Assembly: GCA_018260275.1 (NCBI GenBank)
Contig: JAGLBK010000038.1
Coordinates: forward strand, 1-16,095
DNA length: 16,095 bases
DNA from: Deinococcus sp.
Lineage (GTDB): Bacteria; Deinococcota; Deinococci; Deinococcales; Deinococcaceae
Direction of reading: 5' to 3'
This document shows, in pieces, positions 8,162 through 16,095 of this stretch. The notes beneath the pieces were generated by a model. That model did no database searches. It was not told where the DNA came from and saw only the letters and a list, made by a program, of their open reading frames with translations. Made by a program: the position numbers and the translations under genes. How positions within the stretch are numbered: the first letter of the stretch is position 1; every line of letters starts with the position of its first letter.

Positions 8162-9175
8162 ATGACAAAACGCTTGAACGCCACCCCAGAAAATCGCGGC
8201 TCTTCTGCCCAATTCGAGCATGCGCTGGTGCTTGAAACCGCCCGTGTGACAGAAGGGGCGGCGCTGGCGGCCAGCAAGTTCATGGGAATGGGCGACAAGA
8301 ACGCGGTAGACGGCGCGGGCACCGAAGCCATGCGCAGCCTGCTGAATTCACTGGATATTCGCGGCACCGTGGTCATCGGTGAGGGCGAAATGGACGAGGC
8401 CCCCATGCTTTATATCGGTGAGCAGGTAGGCAGCGGCCAGTACGAGGTCGATATTGCCGTCGACCCGGTCGAAGGCACCAGCGTCACGGCCAAGGGCCTG
8501 CCCAACGGTCTGGCCGTCATTGCCCTCAGCGAGCGCGGGGGGCTGATGGCTGCACCCGACTGCTACATGGAAAAACTGGTCGTGCCGCCGCCCGCTGCGG
8601 GCAAAGTCAATATGGACTGGCCCGTCGAAGCCAACATCAGCGTGATCGCCCAGAGCCTGGAACGCGATGTCGAGGACCTGATGGTCACCATTCTTGACCG
8701 TGACCGCCACGCCGAACTGATTCGCCGGGTCCGTGCGACGGGTGCCCGCGTCAAGTTGATCGGTGACGGCGACGTGATCGCCGGGCTGGCGGTAGGCGTG
8801 CGCGGCACAGGGGTCCACGCCATGATGGGTTCGGGTGGCGCTCCGGAAGGCGTGATTCTGGCGGCTGCGTGCAAGTGTCTTGGCGCAGAAATTCAGGGGC
8901 GGTTCATCGCCGAGGACGATGCTCAGCGCGAACGCTTTACCCGAATGGGCGTGGACGAACACCGGATCTATAAGACTGACGAACTGGCCTCCGGGCAACA
9001 GATCGTGTTCAGTGCTACCGGGATCACTTATGGAGAACTGCTCAACGGCGTGCGGCACTTTGCTGGTGGAGCCAGAACACACACCCTGGTCATGGGCTAC
9101 GCCTCACGGGTCGTGCGTTTCATCGACACGGTGCATCTTGAAGACGATAAGGCCCGCGTCACGATTCGAGTATAA
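8162..9175 (+). CDS. glpX: Fructose-1,6-bisphosphatase class II (GlpX type)
   Basis: Hydrolyses fructose-1,6-bisphosphate to fructose-6-phosphate in gluconeogenesis. It has 337 residues, the normal GlpX length. Metal- and phosphate-site motifs are intact: GDKNAVDGAGTEAMR (44-58), GEGEMDEAPMLYIGE (73-87) and DPVEGTS (101-107). The phrase ALVLETARVTEGAALAAS (21-38) is the usual N-terminal helix. The start at 8162 is preceded by TAAGTT at 6 nt, not by a ribosome site. It is followed by a strong hairpin shared with the convergent pilin operon. No class I FBPase motif is present, and no phosphofructokinase or glycerol genes are adjacent despite the glp name. Confidence 0.95.
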   Translation: MTKRLNATPENRGSSAQFEHALVLETARVTEGAALAASKFMGMGDKNAVDGAGTEAMRSLLNSLDIRGTVVIGEGEMDEAPMLYIGEQVGSGQYEVDIAVDPVEGTSVTAKGLPNGLAVIALSERGGLMAAPDCYMEKLVVPPPAAGKVNMDWPVEANISVIAQSLERDVEDLMVTILDRDRHAELIRRVRATGARVKLIGDGDVIAGLAVGVRGTGVHAMMGSGGAPEGVILAAACKCLGAEIQGRFIAEDDAQRERFTRMGVDEHRIYKTDELASGQQIVFSATGITYGELLNGVRHFAGGARTHTLVMGYASRVVRFIDTVHLEDDKARVTIRV

Positions 9176-9203
9176 GCAGCTTCGGCTAGAGGATATAAGA
9201 ATT

Positions 9204-9240
9204 ATTTCCCAGATACGCATAACTGTATCCGGGAAATCTT
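9204..9240. terminator. Bidirectional hairpin between glpX and the pilin operon
   Basis: ATTTCCCAGATAC (9204-9216) pairs with GTATCCGGGAAAT (9225-9237) at 12 of 13 positions around an 8-nt loop. TCTTATGT follows on the plus strand and AATTCTTATAT on the minus strand. Placed 28 bp after glpX and 66 bp after the last pilin gene, it could end both transcripts. The U-runs are poor. Confidence 0.55.
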
Positions 9241-9302
9241 ATGTACCACTCTTAAAATCAACCACCTCTGTCTTTTGATCCTACTACCTATAAACTATTC
9301 AA

Positions 9303-10151
9303 CTAATTCTGAAGGACTTTCCCCAAGTTAGTTGGAAAGGACGTCAAACTGTATGTAGATGTAGCGTCAGGATATCGTAAGACCGTACTGCTAAGAGGAG
9401 TACTCCCTGAGCCAATTCTTCGAAAAGTCGCCAGATTGATTGTCACACCAGCTGCGCCAGCAGGAGCTGTGGCCAAAGTAGGCAAAATTATTGTAAACAT
9501 GGTATATGACGTCGACGGCATGCTCGTGGGCACATTCGAAGGAGCAATATAATCAGCCAATAGACTGGCATTCCCTCCAGGGATTGAAGTTGGGATTGTC
9601 ATTGTAGGAGTAAAGCCATACAGATTGATATTGTACTGGACCAGCACCCAAACATCCGTATTAAGAGGATCAACCCCAGGATTTTCTGCGCTAGCCGAGC
9701 TATTCCCACTGAGCCAGTCACTTCGTTTTTCGCCATAATACGCATAAAATCTGTAACAACCATCCGTCACTCCACCAGAGTTGCAAACAGCCCCAGGAAT
9801 CTGTGGTGGTAAAATCATAGCAACGATCGGATCTTTGGGAATAGTAGGTCCACCAATGTTCCACGTATTATTGCCTGTTATGGGATTCATACGTGTCTGT
9901 GCCGTACCACTCCCAAGGCTTATAGTTGTCCCCGAAGGATAGATATACCATGCATCACGAAGTCGACCAGCAATAATTTGCTGGGCATTGACCACGTCCT
10001 GCTGCATCTCTGCGCGACTGGCAGAAATATAGCTTGCACGAGTACTGCTTTGAAAATACCCCACGATAGCTCCCATAACAAGGGTAGTCATCAACATACC
10101 AATGAGCATTTCCAGTAATGTAAATCCATTTATGTAAGAAGTATTTTTCAT
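9303..10151 (-). CDS. Type IV minor pilin, PilW/GspJ-like prepilin
   Basis: A 282-residue prepilin with a short leader MKNTSYING and predicted cleavage before Phe in G|FTLLE, where Glu is at the +5 position needed for assembly. A hydrophobic helix follows (MLIGMLMTTLVMGAIVGYF). The body contains DVVNAQQIIAGRLRDAW, typical of the PilW/GspJ class, and a Cys pair (VCNSGGVTDGCY) that could form a disulfide. GspJ/PilW proteins form the tip complex with GspI, GspH and GspK types. Its ATG overlaps the previous stop in an ATGA (10148-10151), so it is translationally coupled. Base composition is AT-rich compared with glpX. Class assignment rests on N-terminus, length and gene order. Confidence 0.85.
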   Translation of the reverse strand: MKNTSYINGFTLLEMLIGMLMTTLVMGAIVGYFQSSTRASYISASRAEMQQDVVNAQQIIAGRLRDAWYIYPSGTTISLGSGTAQTRMNPITGNNTWNIGGPTIPKDPIVAMILPPQIPGAVCNSGGVTDGCYRFYAYYGEKRSDWLSGNSSASAENPGVDPLNTDVWVLVQYNINLYGFTPTMTIPTSIPGGNASLLADYIAPSNVPTSMPSTSYTMFTIILPTLATAPAGAAGVTINLATFRRIGSGSTPLSSTVLRYPDATSTYSLTSFPTNLGKVLQN

Positions 10152-10609
10152 TGTGGCCTCAACAGATCGAGGGTAAGTGTAGCATCTTGTGGACCAGTAC
10201 CAGAAGTAACAGTGATGCGCCGCATGGCTGGCGGCGATGCCGGTGTGGTCGACGGACAGGTAGTAGCAATAGCTGTTGCAGTGCTACCACTAACAATATT
10301 AGCCCTTGAGTCTAGAGGCCGTGAAGTAACACTATACCCAGCTGGAACACTGAGCGTCGCTGCACAGGCTTTATCATATTTTACCTGATCGGCCCACTCA
10401 CCACGAACAGTTTCCAAAAGTTGTTGAACCCGCGTAGATGTATCGAGCTGCTGACCAGTTTGCTGGTTCATTTTAAGCGAACCAAGCATTACAGGAACCA
10501 GGGCAACAATTATTATTGCAAAAAGTAATAAGGCAATTAAGACTTCAATAATTGTAAAACCTGCGTCCTTCTTAGTCAAAATCTTATTTTCAAATGAAAT
10601 AGCATTCAT
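10148..10609 (-). CDS. Type IV minor pilin, PilV/GspI-like prepilin
   Basis: A 153-residue prepilin with a 17-residue leader ending KKDAG, cleaved before F in FTIIEVLIALLLFAIIIV. Glu is at +5 and a long hydrophobic helix follows. Two cysteines (DKACAA and TTCPST) could pair. The length and the VLIALLLFAI core fit the PilV/GspI type. Its ATG shares one base with the TAA of the upstream gene (TAATG at 10609) and its TGA overlaps the next ATG, so it is coupled on both sides. A counted line within it (10501-10560) is 27% GC, far below neighbouring housekeeping genes. It likely acts in the pilus-tip minor pilin complex at the inner membrane; the specific role is inferred. Confidence 0.85.
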   Translation of the reverse strand: MNAISFENKILTKKDAGFTIIEVLIALLLFAIIIVALVPVMLGSLKMNQQTGQQLDTSTRVQQLLETVRGEWADQVKYDKACAATLSVPAGYSVTSRPLDSRANIVSGSTATAIATTCPSTTPASPPAMRRITVTSGTGPQDATLTLDLLRPQ

Positions 10610-11064
10610 TATGGCACCGCCGAAACAATAATAGGTTTACCTGTCACACCAGAGAGTCTTATCTCAAGGGGTGCAACATTGTCATAAGGACTGCGGATAG
10701 TAAATACACTGCCGACTGGCATAATTACTCCATAAGGGGCTTGATAAGCAAAAGTCCCCGAGGTAGGATTACAGTTGGTCTTACAATAAATCATTATTCC
10801 ATTAGATAGAGTAACAGTTGGAGAGGATCCTACAGTATATGTGTTTCCTCCGTTAATCCCAGGCATAGTAATCGAAACCTGGGTACTTATTTTTTGAGAA
10901 TTAGAACGAGCCTTTTTAAGGTCTGAAGCAATTTGGGTAGCAGCATCTCTTAATTGCACACCATGATAGCTAGCCAACAGGTTCAAGGTAAATACCAGAG
11001 CCATAATACCTATAATGGCCACGACCACCAGTAATTCTACAACGGTAAAACCTTGCGACCGCAT
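10609..11064 (-). CDS. Type IV minor pilin, FimT/GspH-like prepilin
   Basis: A 151-residue prepilin with a minimal leader MRSQG, cleaved before F in FTVVELLVVVAIIGIMALVF; Glu is at +5. DAATQIASDLKKARSNSQK follows the helix, a segment characteristic of the GspH/FimT class. The body is a short beta-rich domain with a Cys pair (YCKTNC). Some FimT proteins in other bacteria bind DNA during uptake, so a DNA-related role is possible but not shown here. Its ATG overlaps the previous TGA by one base (TGATG at 11064) and its stop overlaps pilV-like by one base. Confidence 0.87.
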   Translation of the reverse strand: MRSQGFTVVELLVVVAIIGIMALVFTLNLLASYHGVQLRDAATQIASDLKKARSNSQKISTQVSITMPGINGGNTYTVGSSPTVTLSNGIMIYCKTNCNPTSGTFAYQAPYGVIMPVGSVFTIRSPYDNVAPLEIRLSGVTGKPIIVSAVP

Positions 11065-13034
11065 CAGAAATTTCCCGACTGGGTTTGTTGCCAGGCAATC
11101 GAATTCAAGGCTTTACCTGTACTTGACGCATCTGTGCCGGACCAAACACGAACAATTGCCCAAGAAGGTGGCCTAATATCTTCCATAAGGCGCTTATCAT
11201 AAGAAAAGTTCAGATAATAGCCACTTGTTTGAGTTATAGTACCACCAGAGAGCTGGGCGGTGCCACCCACAGTAGCATGATCCTCAACCACACTGCCAAT
11301 AACATTAATTTTCCCCTTAAGAGGCAAGCTAGTGAAACTAGCGGCATCAAAGTTACCCTGACTTGCCATAATAGTGGCATGATACGTAATATTCTTAGGT
11401 GACGTAGTCGCAATTGAAATGTTTCCTGTTGGTGCAAAAAGACCAAGGACATTAGCCGGAACAGTTGATCTTGGGCATCCAGGCTGACTGTTGCTATTGT
11501 CACATGGTGTAACGGAATCAGTCAAATCATTATCAAGGACCATTCCCGTAGAACCCACAAGATTAAGCTTCGAGAATGAAGCTACAGCAGGAGGGATTTT
11601 ACTAACATCCGAAGTTTGACTACCACTCAGTCGCGTAGGTCCAGAAACTTCCAAATTCCCAGACTTATACAACACACCATTGAAATTACTAGATATAAGA
11701 CCCCAGGCACTTCCAGACTTCTGATAAAGATTGCCTGCCGCATCTGAGCGAAGTTGTCTTGTTACAGTACCAGTACTATTCTGAAATGTAAAGTACTGAT
11801 AGGTAGGACTTGGCTCATTCCATGAGCTGGTAGCTGCATTATAGGTAGTAAGTGCATTACCATTACTATCACCAGCAAAAACCTTAACCGCAGTTTCACT
11901 GCCAGTTGCTACAATCCCATTGTTGGTAGCATCCGTTGCCTGATCCGAAGCACTGGTTTGCAGGGCAACATAATGAGAAGAAAAATTTGCACTTGTATTA
12001 GGAGCCATAGTAGCTCCCGTTGCCAGCATTGCAGCAGTGAGCGCAGAATTCGTTGGCGCCGTTTTAAGTGTTGTATAATCTGAGTAAAAACCAGTAGCCT
12101 TGGGACAATCCTGTTCTGGATTTGCAGGGAAAGAAGTACAGGCAGCACTGTTTACATTTCCTTTAAATTGTGTCGTATTAGTTGAAAACAAAAATCTGAA
12201 TTTTTCGTTAGTAAATACATCTCCATCGATTACATCACTGTAATAACCACCATCATTCTGAGGCCAGTGATTTAAGAAGTTGACGTTACTTGTAGGATCA
12301 GGAGTATAAATTTGAAACCACCAGTCACCAGTTGTAGTCCGGCTTCCAGCCACATATCGGGAAGAAGAATTGACTGACCCCTGTGTTTTTATACTATTTA
12401 CACCAAGATAGAAACGGTAAGTCAGCTTATTAAGTCTTACAGCACGAATGGGGGTGATTGTATATTTGATATTCCCGTTGGTAAATGAACCAGCATTAGT
12501 TTCCCACCAGTTTACCAACGTCGCATGGCTGGCGCCACTGGCTGGCCGTTCAGCTACTGGAAGCAGACTATAACCCGACGACTTGACAGCGTCAGCAAGA
12601 ATGCCGAACTTCTCTGTGCCGAAAGACGAAGTGCTATCTACGACACACTGCATTGCCCCTGGATAAAGAACCGTATCGGTGCCTGTACCGGCTGTAGCGA
12701 AATCACTGGTCGCTGCCCAGGCCGTCGAGGGAGTGGCGCTCTTGCCACAGAAATTTAGAGCGTAGGTTTCAAGTGTACTGCTTGGCGTATTGATCGGCAG
12801 CGCCAGATTAGGCCCCATAAGAATATTCTGGATATCCAGTAACCGGCTTTTTGCCAGATTAACATTGGATTCCGCGGCATACTGAGCCTGCAACGTGCTC
12901 TTTTGATCACCATTACTCTGCCAGCTGCTCAGACCAATTCTCATGGTCACCGCCATAATGACCGACAAAATTAAAAGTGTGAAGAGCACGACCAGAATCA
13001 GGGTAGAACCAGTGGTAGCTTGTTGCCTCTTCAT
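11064..13034 (-). CDS. Large PilX/GspK-like minor pilin (ComZ-like), first gene of pilin operon
   Basis: A 656-residue protein from ATG 13034 (MKRQQATTG). The frame is open to 13109, but the added residues do not look like a pilin leader; ATG 13043 is an alternative. Predicted cleavage is G9|S10, then TLILVVLFTLLILSVIMAV, a membrane helix. Position +5 is Leu, not Glu, as is usual for PilX/GspK-type tip pilins. The long exported region is Ser/Thr/Asn-rich and probably beta-rich, with six cysteines in three near pairs (NFC/MQC, AAC/QDC, TPC/PGC). Size and gene company match Thermus ComZ, a tip pilin linked to DNA uptake; this is analogy, not alignment. The start lacks a clear ribosome site (GGATGG nearby). 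It lies 87 bp after treS, with a small CACCC/GGGTG hairpin (13072-13086) between. Confidence 0.8.
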   Translation of the reverse strand: MKRQQATTGSTLILVVLFTLLILSVIMAVTMRIGLSSWQSNGDQKSTLQAQYAAESNVNLAKSRLLDIQNILMGPNLALPINTPSSTLETYALNFCGKSATPSTAWAATSDFATAGTGTDTVLYPGAMQCVVDSTSSFGTEKFGILADAVKSSGYSLLPVAERPASGASHATLVNWWETNAGSFTNGNIKYTITPIRAVRLNKLTYRFYLGVNSIKTQGSVNSSSRYVAGSRTTTGDWWFQIYTPDPTSNVNFLNHWPQNDGGYYSDVIDGDVFTNEKFRFLFSTNTTQFKGNVNSAACTSFPANPEQDCPKATGFYSDYTTLKTAPTNSALTAAMLATGATMAPNTSANFSSHYVALQTSASDQATDATNNGIVATGSETAVKVFAGDSNGNALTTYNAATSSWNEPSPTYQYFTFQNSTGTVTRQLRSDAAGNLYQKSGSAWGLISSNFNGVLYKSGNLEVSGPTRLSGSQTSDVSKIPPAVASFSKLNLVGSTGMVLDNDLTDSVTPCDNSNSQPGCPRSTVPANVLGLFAPTGNISIATTSPKNITYHATIMASQGNFDAASFTSLPLKGKINVIGSVVEDHATVGGTAQLSGGTITQTSGYYLNFSYDKRLMEDIRPPSWAIVRVWSGTDASSTGKALNSIAWQQTQSGNF

Positions 13035-13121
13035 ACCATCCATTGTGCTGGACCAGTTCTTACGGGAGTAGCACCCGACTGGGGTGAAGCAGGGAGCTGC
13101 CGGGCCCACTCAAAGACAAGT

Positions 13122-14780
<1,659 letters not shown>

Positions 14781-14786
14781 GCCTAA

Positions 14787-14792
14787 ATTGTA
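14787..14792 (-). promoter_or_regulatory. TANNNT -10 box of treS (leaderless)
   Basis: TACAAT on the minus strand ends 6 nt before the ATG at 14780. It is the closest match to TATAAT among the five boxes of this type in the window. Confidence 0.5.
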
Positions 14793-14890
14793 ACGCGGCG
14801 CGATATTGGAAGCGTTGCCAGTTGCCTATCTGCTCGGGAAAGAACCAGGGTGGCGCGGCAAGCGACGTTTGCGTATTGGGTTCAGTTCGA

Positions 14891-14903
14891 GCGGTTCAAC
14901 CGC
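14891..14903. repeat. 13-bp perfect palindrome after the GNAT gene
   Basis: GCGGTTCAACCGC reads as an inverted repeat around a central C. It lies 8 bp after the GNAT stop. It could fold as a GCGG/CCGC stem at the 3' end of that transcript; no U-run follows. Confidence 0.3.
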
Positions 14904-14911
14904 AGGCCAAA

Positions 14912-15982
14912 TCAGTCATCGACACTACCCCGGCGGTACTCGACATAGGCCGGGCGCGGCCTGAAGCCCAGGCGCTCGTTCAGTGCCAGCATGGGCGCGT
15001 TGGTGCTGGCGTTGCCGGTCCAGAGTTCACGCGCCCCCGCCTCCCGCGCCACCCGCATAGCCGCCAGCTTGAGGACCAGGGCCAGCCCCTTTCTACGCCA
15101 CGCCCGCCGCGTTCCGGTCAGGCCGATATTCAGCCGCTCCGGCCCCTGATCCGATCTCCAGAGTTCGGAAAGGGCGACCACTTCACCTCCAGCCGCCTGC
15201 GCCAGCACGATGCCCTGCGGGAAAAAGTGCGGGTCTCGCAAGCGGATCAGCACATCCTCATAAGACGTTGCCGTCGCCTCGCCGGGCCGGGGGACATCCC
15301 GGCGAATTTCGGCGAAAGCGTCGTAAAAAGCCCGGTAAGCGGCGTCCTCGCCGACTTCCGCCATCAGATCGGCCAGCGAAATCAGGCGCACGCCGCCGGG
15401 GACCTGGGCCTGGTCTGCCCAGCGGTCAAAGTCGAAGCCTTCCAGCTCCAGCACGTTGTCGAAGTAGCGCATGACTTCGCTGAAGCCGCGCCGCTCAAGA
15501 AGTGGGGCCAGATACGGCTGATCCTCGTAGCCGCCTGCCAGCACCTCTTTTGCGCCGCGCCCCTGCAGATGGGCAGCGACGGTCCGTTCCAGTGCCCGAC
15601 CAATGCCCCGACAGCGCCACTCCGGCTGCACCATGAGTTCGACGTGATACCGCCCAGGATGCAGCATCCCCACGAACTGCGCGACCTGGGTATACCCGGC
15701 GACGACTGTCTGGCCCGGCTCAGGCCCGTCCAATTCGGCCAGCCACTCGTAAAAATGCGGCCTGAGCGGGTGCCGGGCAGCCTCCTCGCGCTGGTGGCGC
15801 AGCGTCTTGGGGGTGGGGGCGTGCTGGGGCGTCACCTCAGCTATCAGCCGTGCCAGCGCGGGATAATCGTCCGGCCCGGCTTCACGGATACGCGGTTCGG
15901 AAATGACTTCACGGCGCTCAGGCTGAGACATAAAGCCATCTTGACGAATTGGCCTGAATTTCGCCTCCGTCAAATGGCGCAT
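14912..15982 (-). CDS. Tandem-domain GNAT family N-acetyltransferase
   Basis: A 356-residue protein with two GNAT folds. The first runs from about residue 30 (PRIREAGPDDYPALARL) to about 180, with the acetyl-CoA loop VQPEWRCRGIGRAL (118-131). The second covers about 197-350, with TRRAWRRKGLALVLKL (291-306) and the ASTNAPMLALNERLGF end motif. The substrate is unknown; small molecule or antibiotic are possible, protein less likely. The start at 15982 is chosen because TACGGT lies exactly 6 nt upstream, as for other leaderless genes here. The internal ATG at 15931 would shorten it by 17 residues and sits nearer the domain start, but has neither a ribosome site nor a TANNNT box. Cytosolic; no operon partner is visible. 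Confidence 0.88.
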   Translation of the reverse strand: MRHLTEAKFRPIRQDGFMSQPERREVISEPRIREAGPDDYPALARLIAEVTPQHAPTPKTLRHQREEAARHPLRPHFYEWLAELDGPEPGQTVVAGYTQVAQFVGMLHPGRYHVELMVQPEWRCRGIGRALERTVAAHLQGRGAKEVLAGGYEDQPYLAPLLERRGFSEVMRYFDNVLELEGFDFDRWADQAQVPGGVRLISLADLMAEVGEDAAYRAFYDAFAEIRRDVPRPGEATATSYEDVLIRLRDPHFFPQGIVLAQAAGGEVVALSELWRSDQGPERLNIGLTGTRRAWRRKGLALVLKLAAMRVAREAGARELWTGNASTNAPMLALNERLGFRPRPAYVEYRRGSVDD

Positions 15983-15988
15983 AGACAG

Positions 15989-15994
15989 ACCGTA
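15989..15994 (-). promoter_or_regulatory. TANNNT -10 box of the GNAT gene (leaderless)
   Basis: TACGGT ends 6 nt before the ATG at 15982. It lies inside one arm of a 6-bp inverted repeat, CCGTAC (15990-15995) / GTACGG (16008-16013). Confidence 0.35.
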
Positions 15995-16022
15995 CCCCTG
16001 GCTCTAAGTACGGTGCACTTAC

Positions 16023-16040
16023 AGCATTTTGCAGAATGTT
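16023..16040 (+). promoter_or_regulatory. AGCATTTTGCA motif, copy C
   Basis: AGCATTTTG/CAGAATGTT: the halves are symmetric at 7 of 9 positions. The flanks also resemble copy A (GCAC...ACAGCATTTTGCA...AATG.TA.T). It lies about 40 bp upstream of the GNAT start. Confidence 0.45.
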
Positions 16041-16060
16041 AGTTCGCCCCGGTTACCCCC

Positions 16061-16083
16061 CTCTGCTGCGCAGCTTTTCAAGT
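16061..16083 (-). repeat. 23-bp dispersed repeat, copy 2
   Basis: The reverse complement of this stretch equals copy 1 (2050-2072) except for one base (position 6, A instead of C). It is followed on the plus strand by CAAG/CTTG mini-repeats running to the window edge, so the full repeat may continue beyond it. Confidence 0.6.
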
Positions 16084-16095
16084 CCCCTTGCTTCG

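Noticed and set aside
7592..8221. 209-codon minus-strand frame across the pgm start
   Set aside because: Its end is a pgm shadow and its start antisense to glpX; no family signal.

Overview
The window looks like a chromosomal segment of a Deinococcus species. The main reasons are GC-rich housekeeping genes whose proteins resemble deinococcal homologues by recall (no search was run), a 552-residue trehalose synthase, a class II fructose-bisphosphatase, and a set of genes with a TANNNT -10 box only 5-6 nt before the ATG. That last arrangement is the leaderless-promoter pattern well known in Deinococcus.

Layout. (1) 1-917: the 3' end of an ftsH protease gene, meeting head-on a UPF0173-type metallo-beta-lactamase-fold hydrolase (928-1623, minus). 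(2) 1624-2530: an AT-rich, accessory-looking island. It has two stacked palindromes, an orphan 104-residue gene (1722-2036), a dispersed repeat copy and a frameshifted relic of an IS630-type transposase (about 2255-2444). (3) 2531-5751, minus: the str operon rpsL-rpsG-fusA. rpsL starts with TTG, a hairpin lies between rpsG and fusA, there is a terminator after fusA, and no tuf follows. (4) 6130-7764, minus: phosphoglucomutase pgm. (5) 7976-8086 and 8162-9175, plus: a 36-residue membrane microprotein ORF and glpX. pgm and glpX are both sugar-phosphate genes and both look leaderless. (6) 9303-13034, minus: a markedly AT-rich, tightly overlapped minor-pilin operon (PilX/ComZ-like, FimT/GspH-like, PilV/GspI-like, PilW/GspJ-like). 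It is probably the tip-complex module of a type IV pilus or DNA-uptake machine. (7) 13122-14780, minus: treS. (8) 14912-15982, minus: a tandem-GNAT acetyltransferase. The remaining bases hold copies of two short dispersed motifs.

How the parts relate. The str operon supplies translation factors. pgm and glpX act on glucose phosphates and fructose-1,6-bisphosphate, and treS interconverts maltose and trehalose, so the window has a carbon-storage and compatible-solute flavour without forming one operon. The pilin operon is self-contained and differs in base composition from its neighbours. No CRISPR, tRNA, rRNA, phage or defence system was seen. The least explained signals are a near-palindromic motif (AGCATTTTGCA core) found in three separate upstream regions, the AT-rich orphan gene with its operator-like palindromes, and the decayed transposase.
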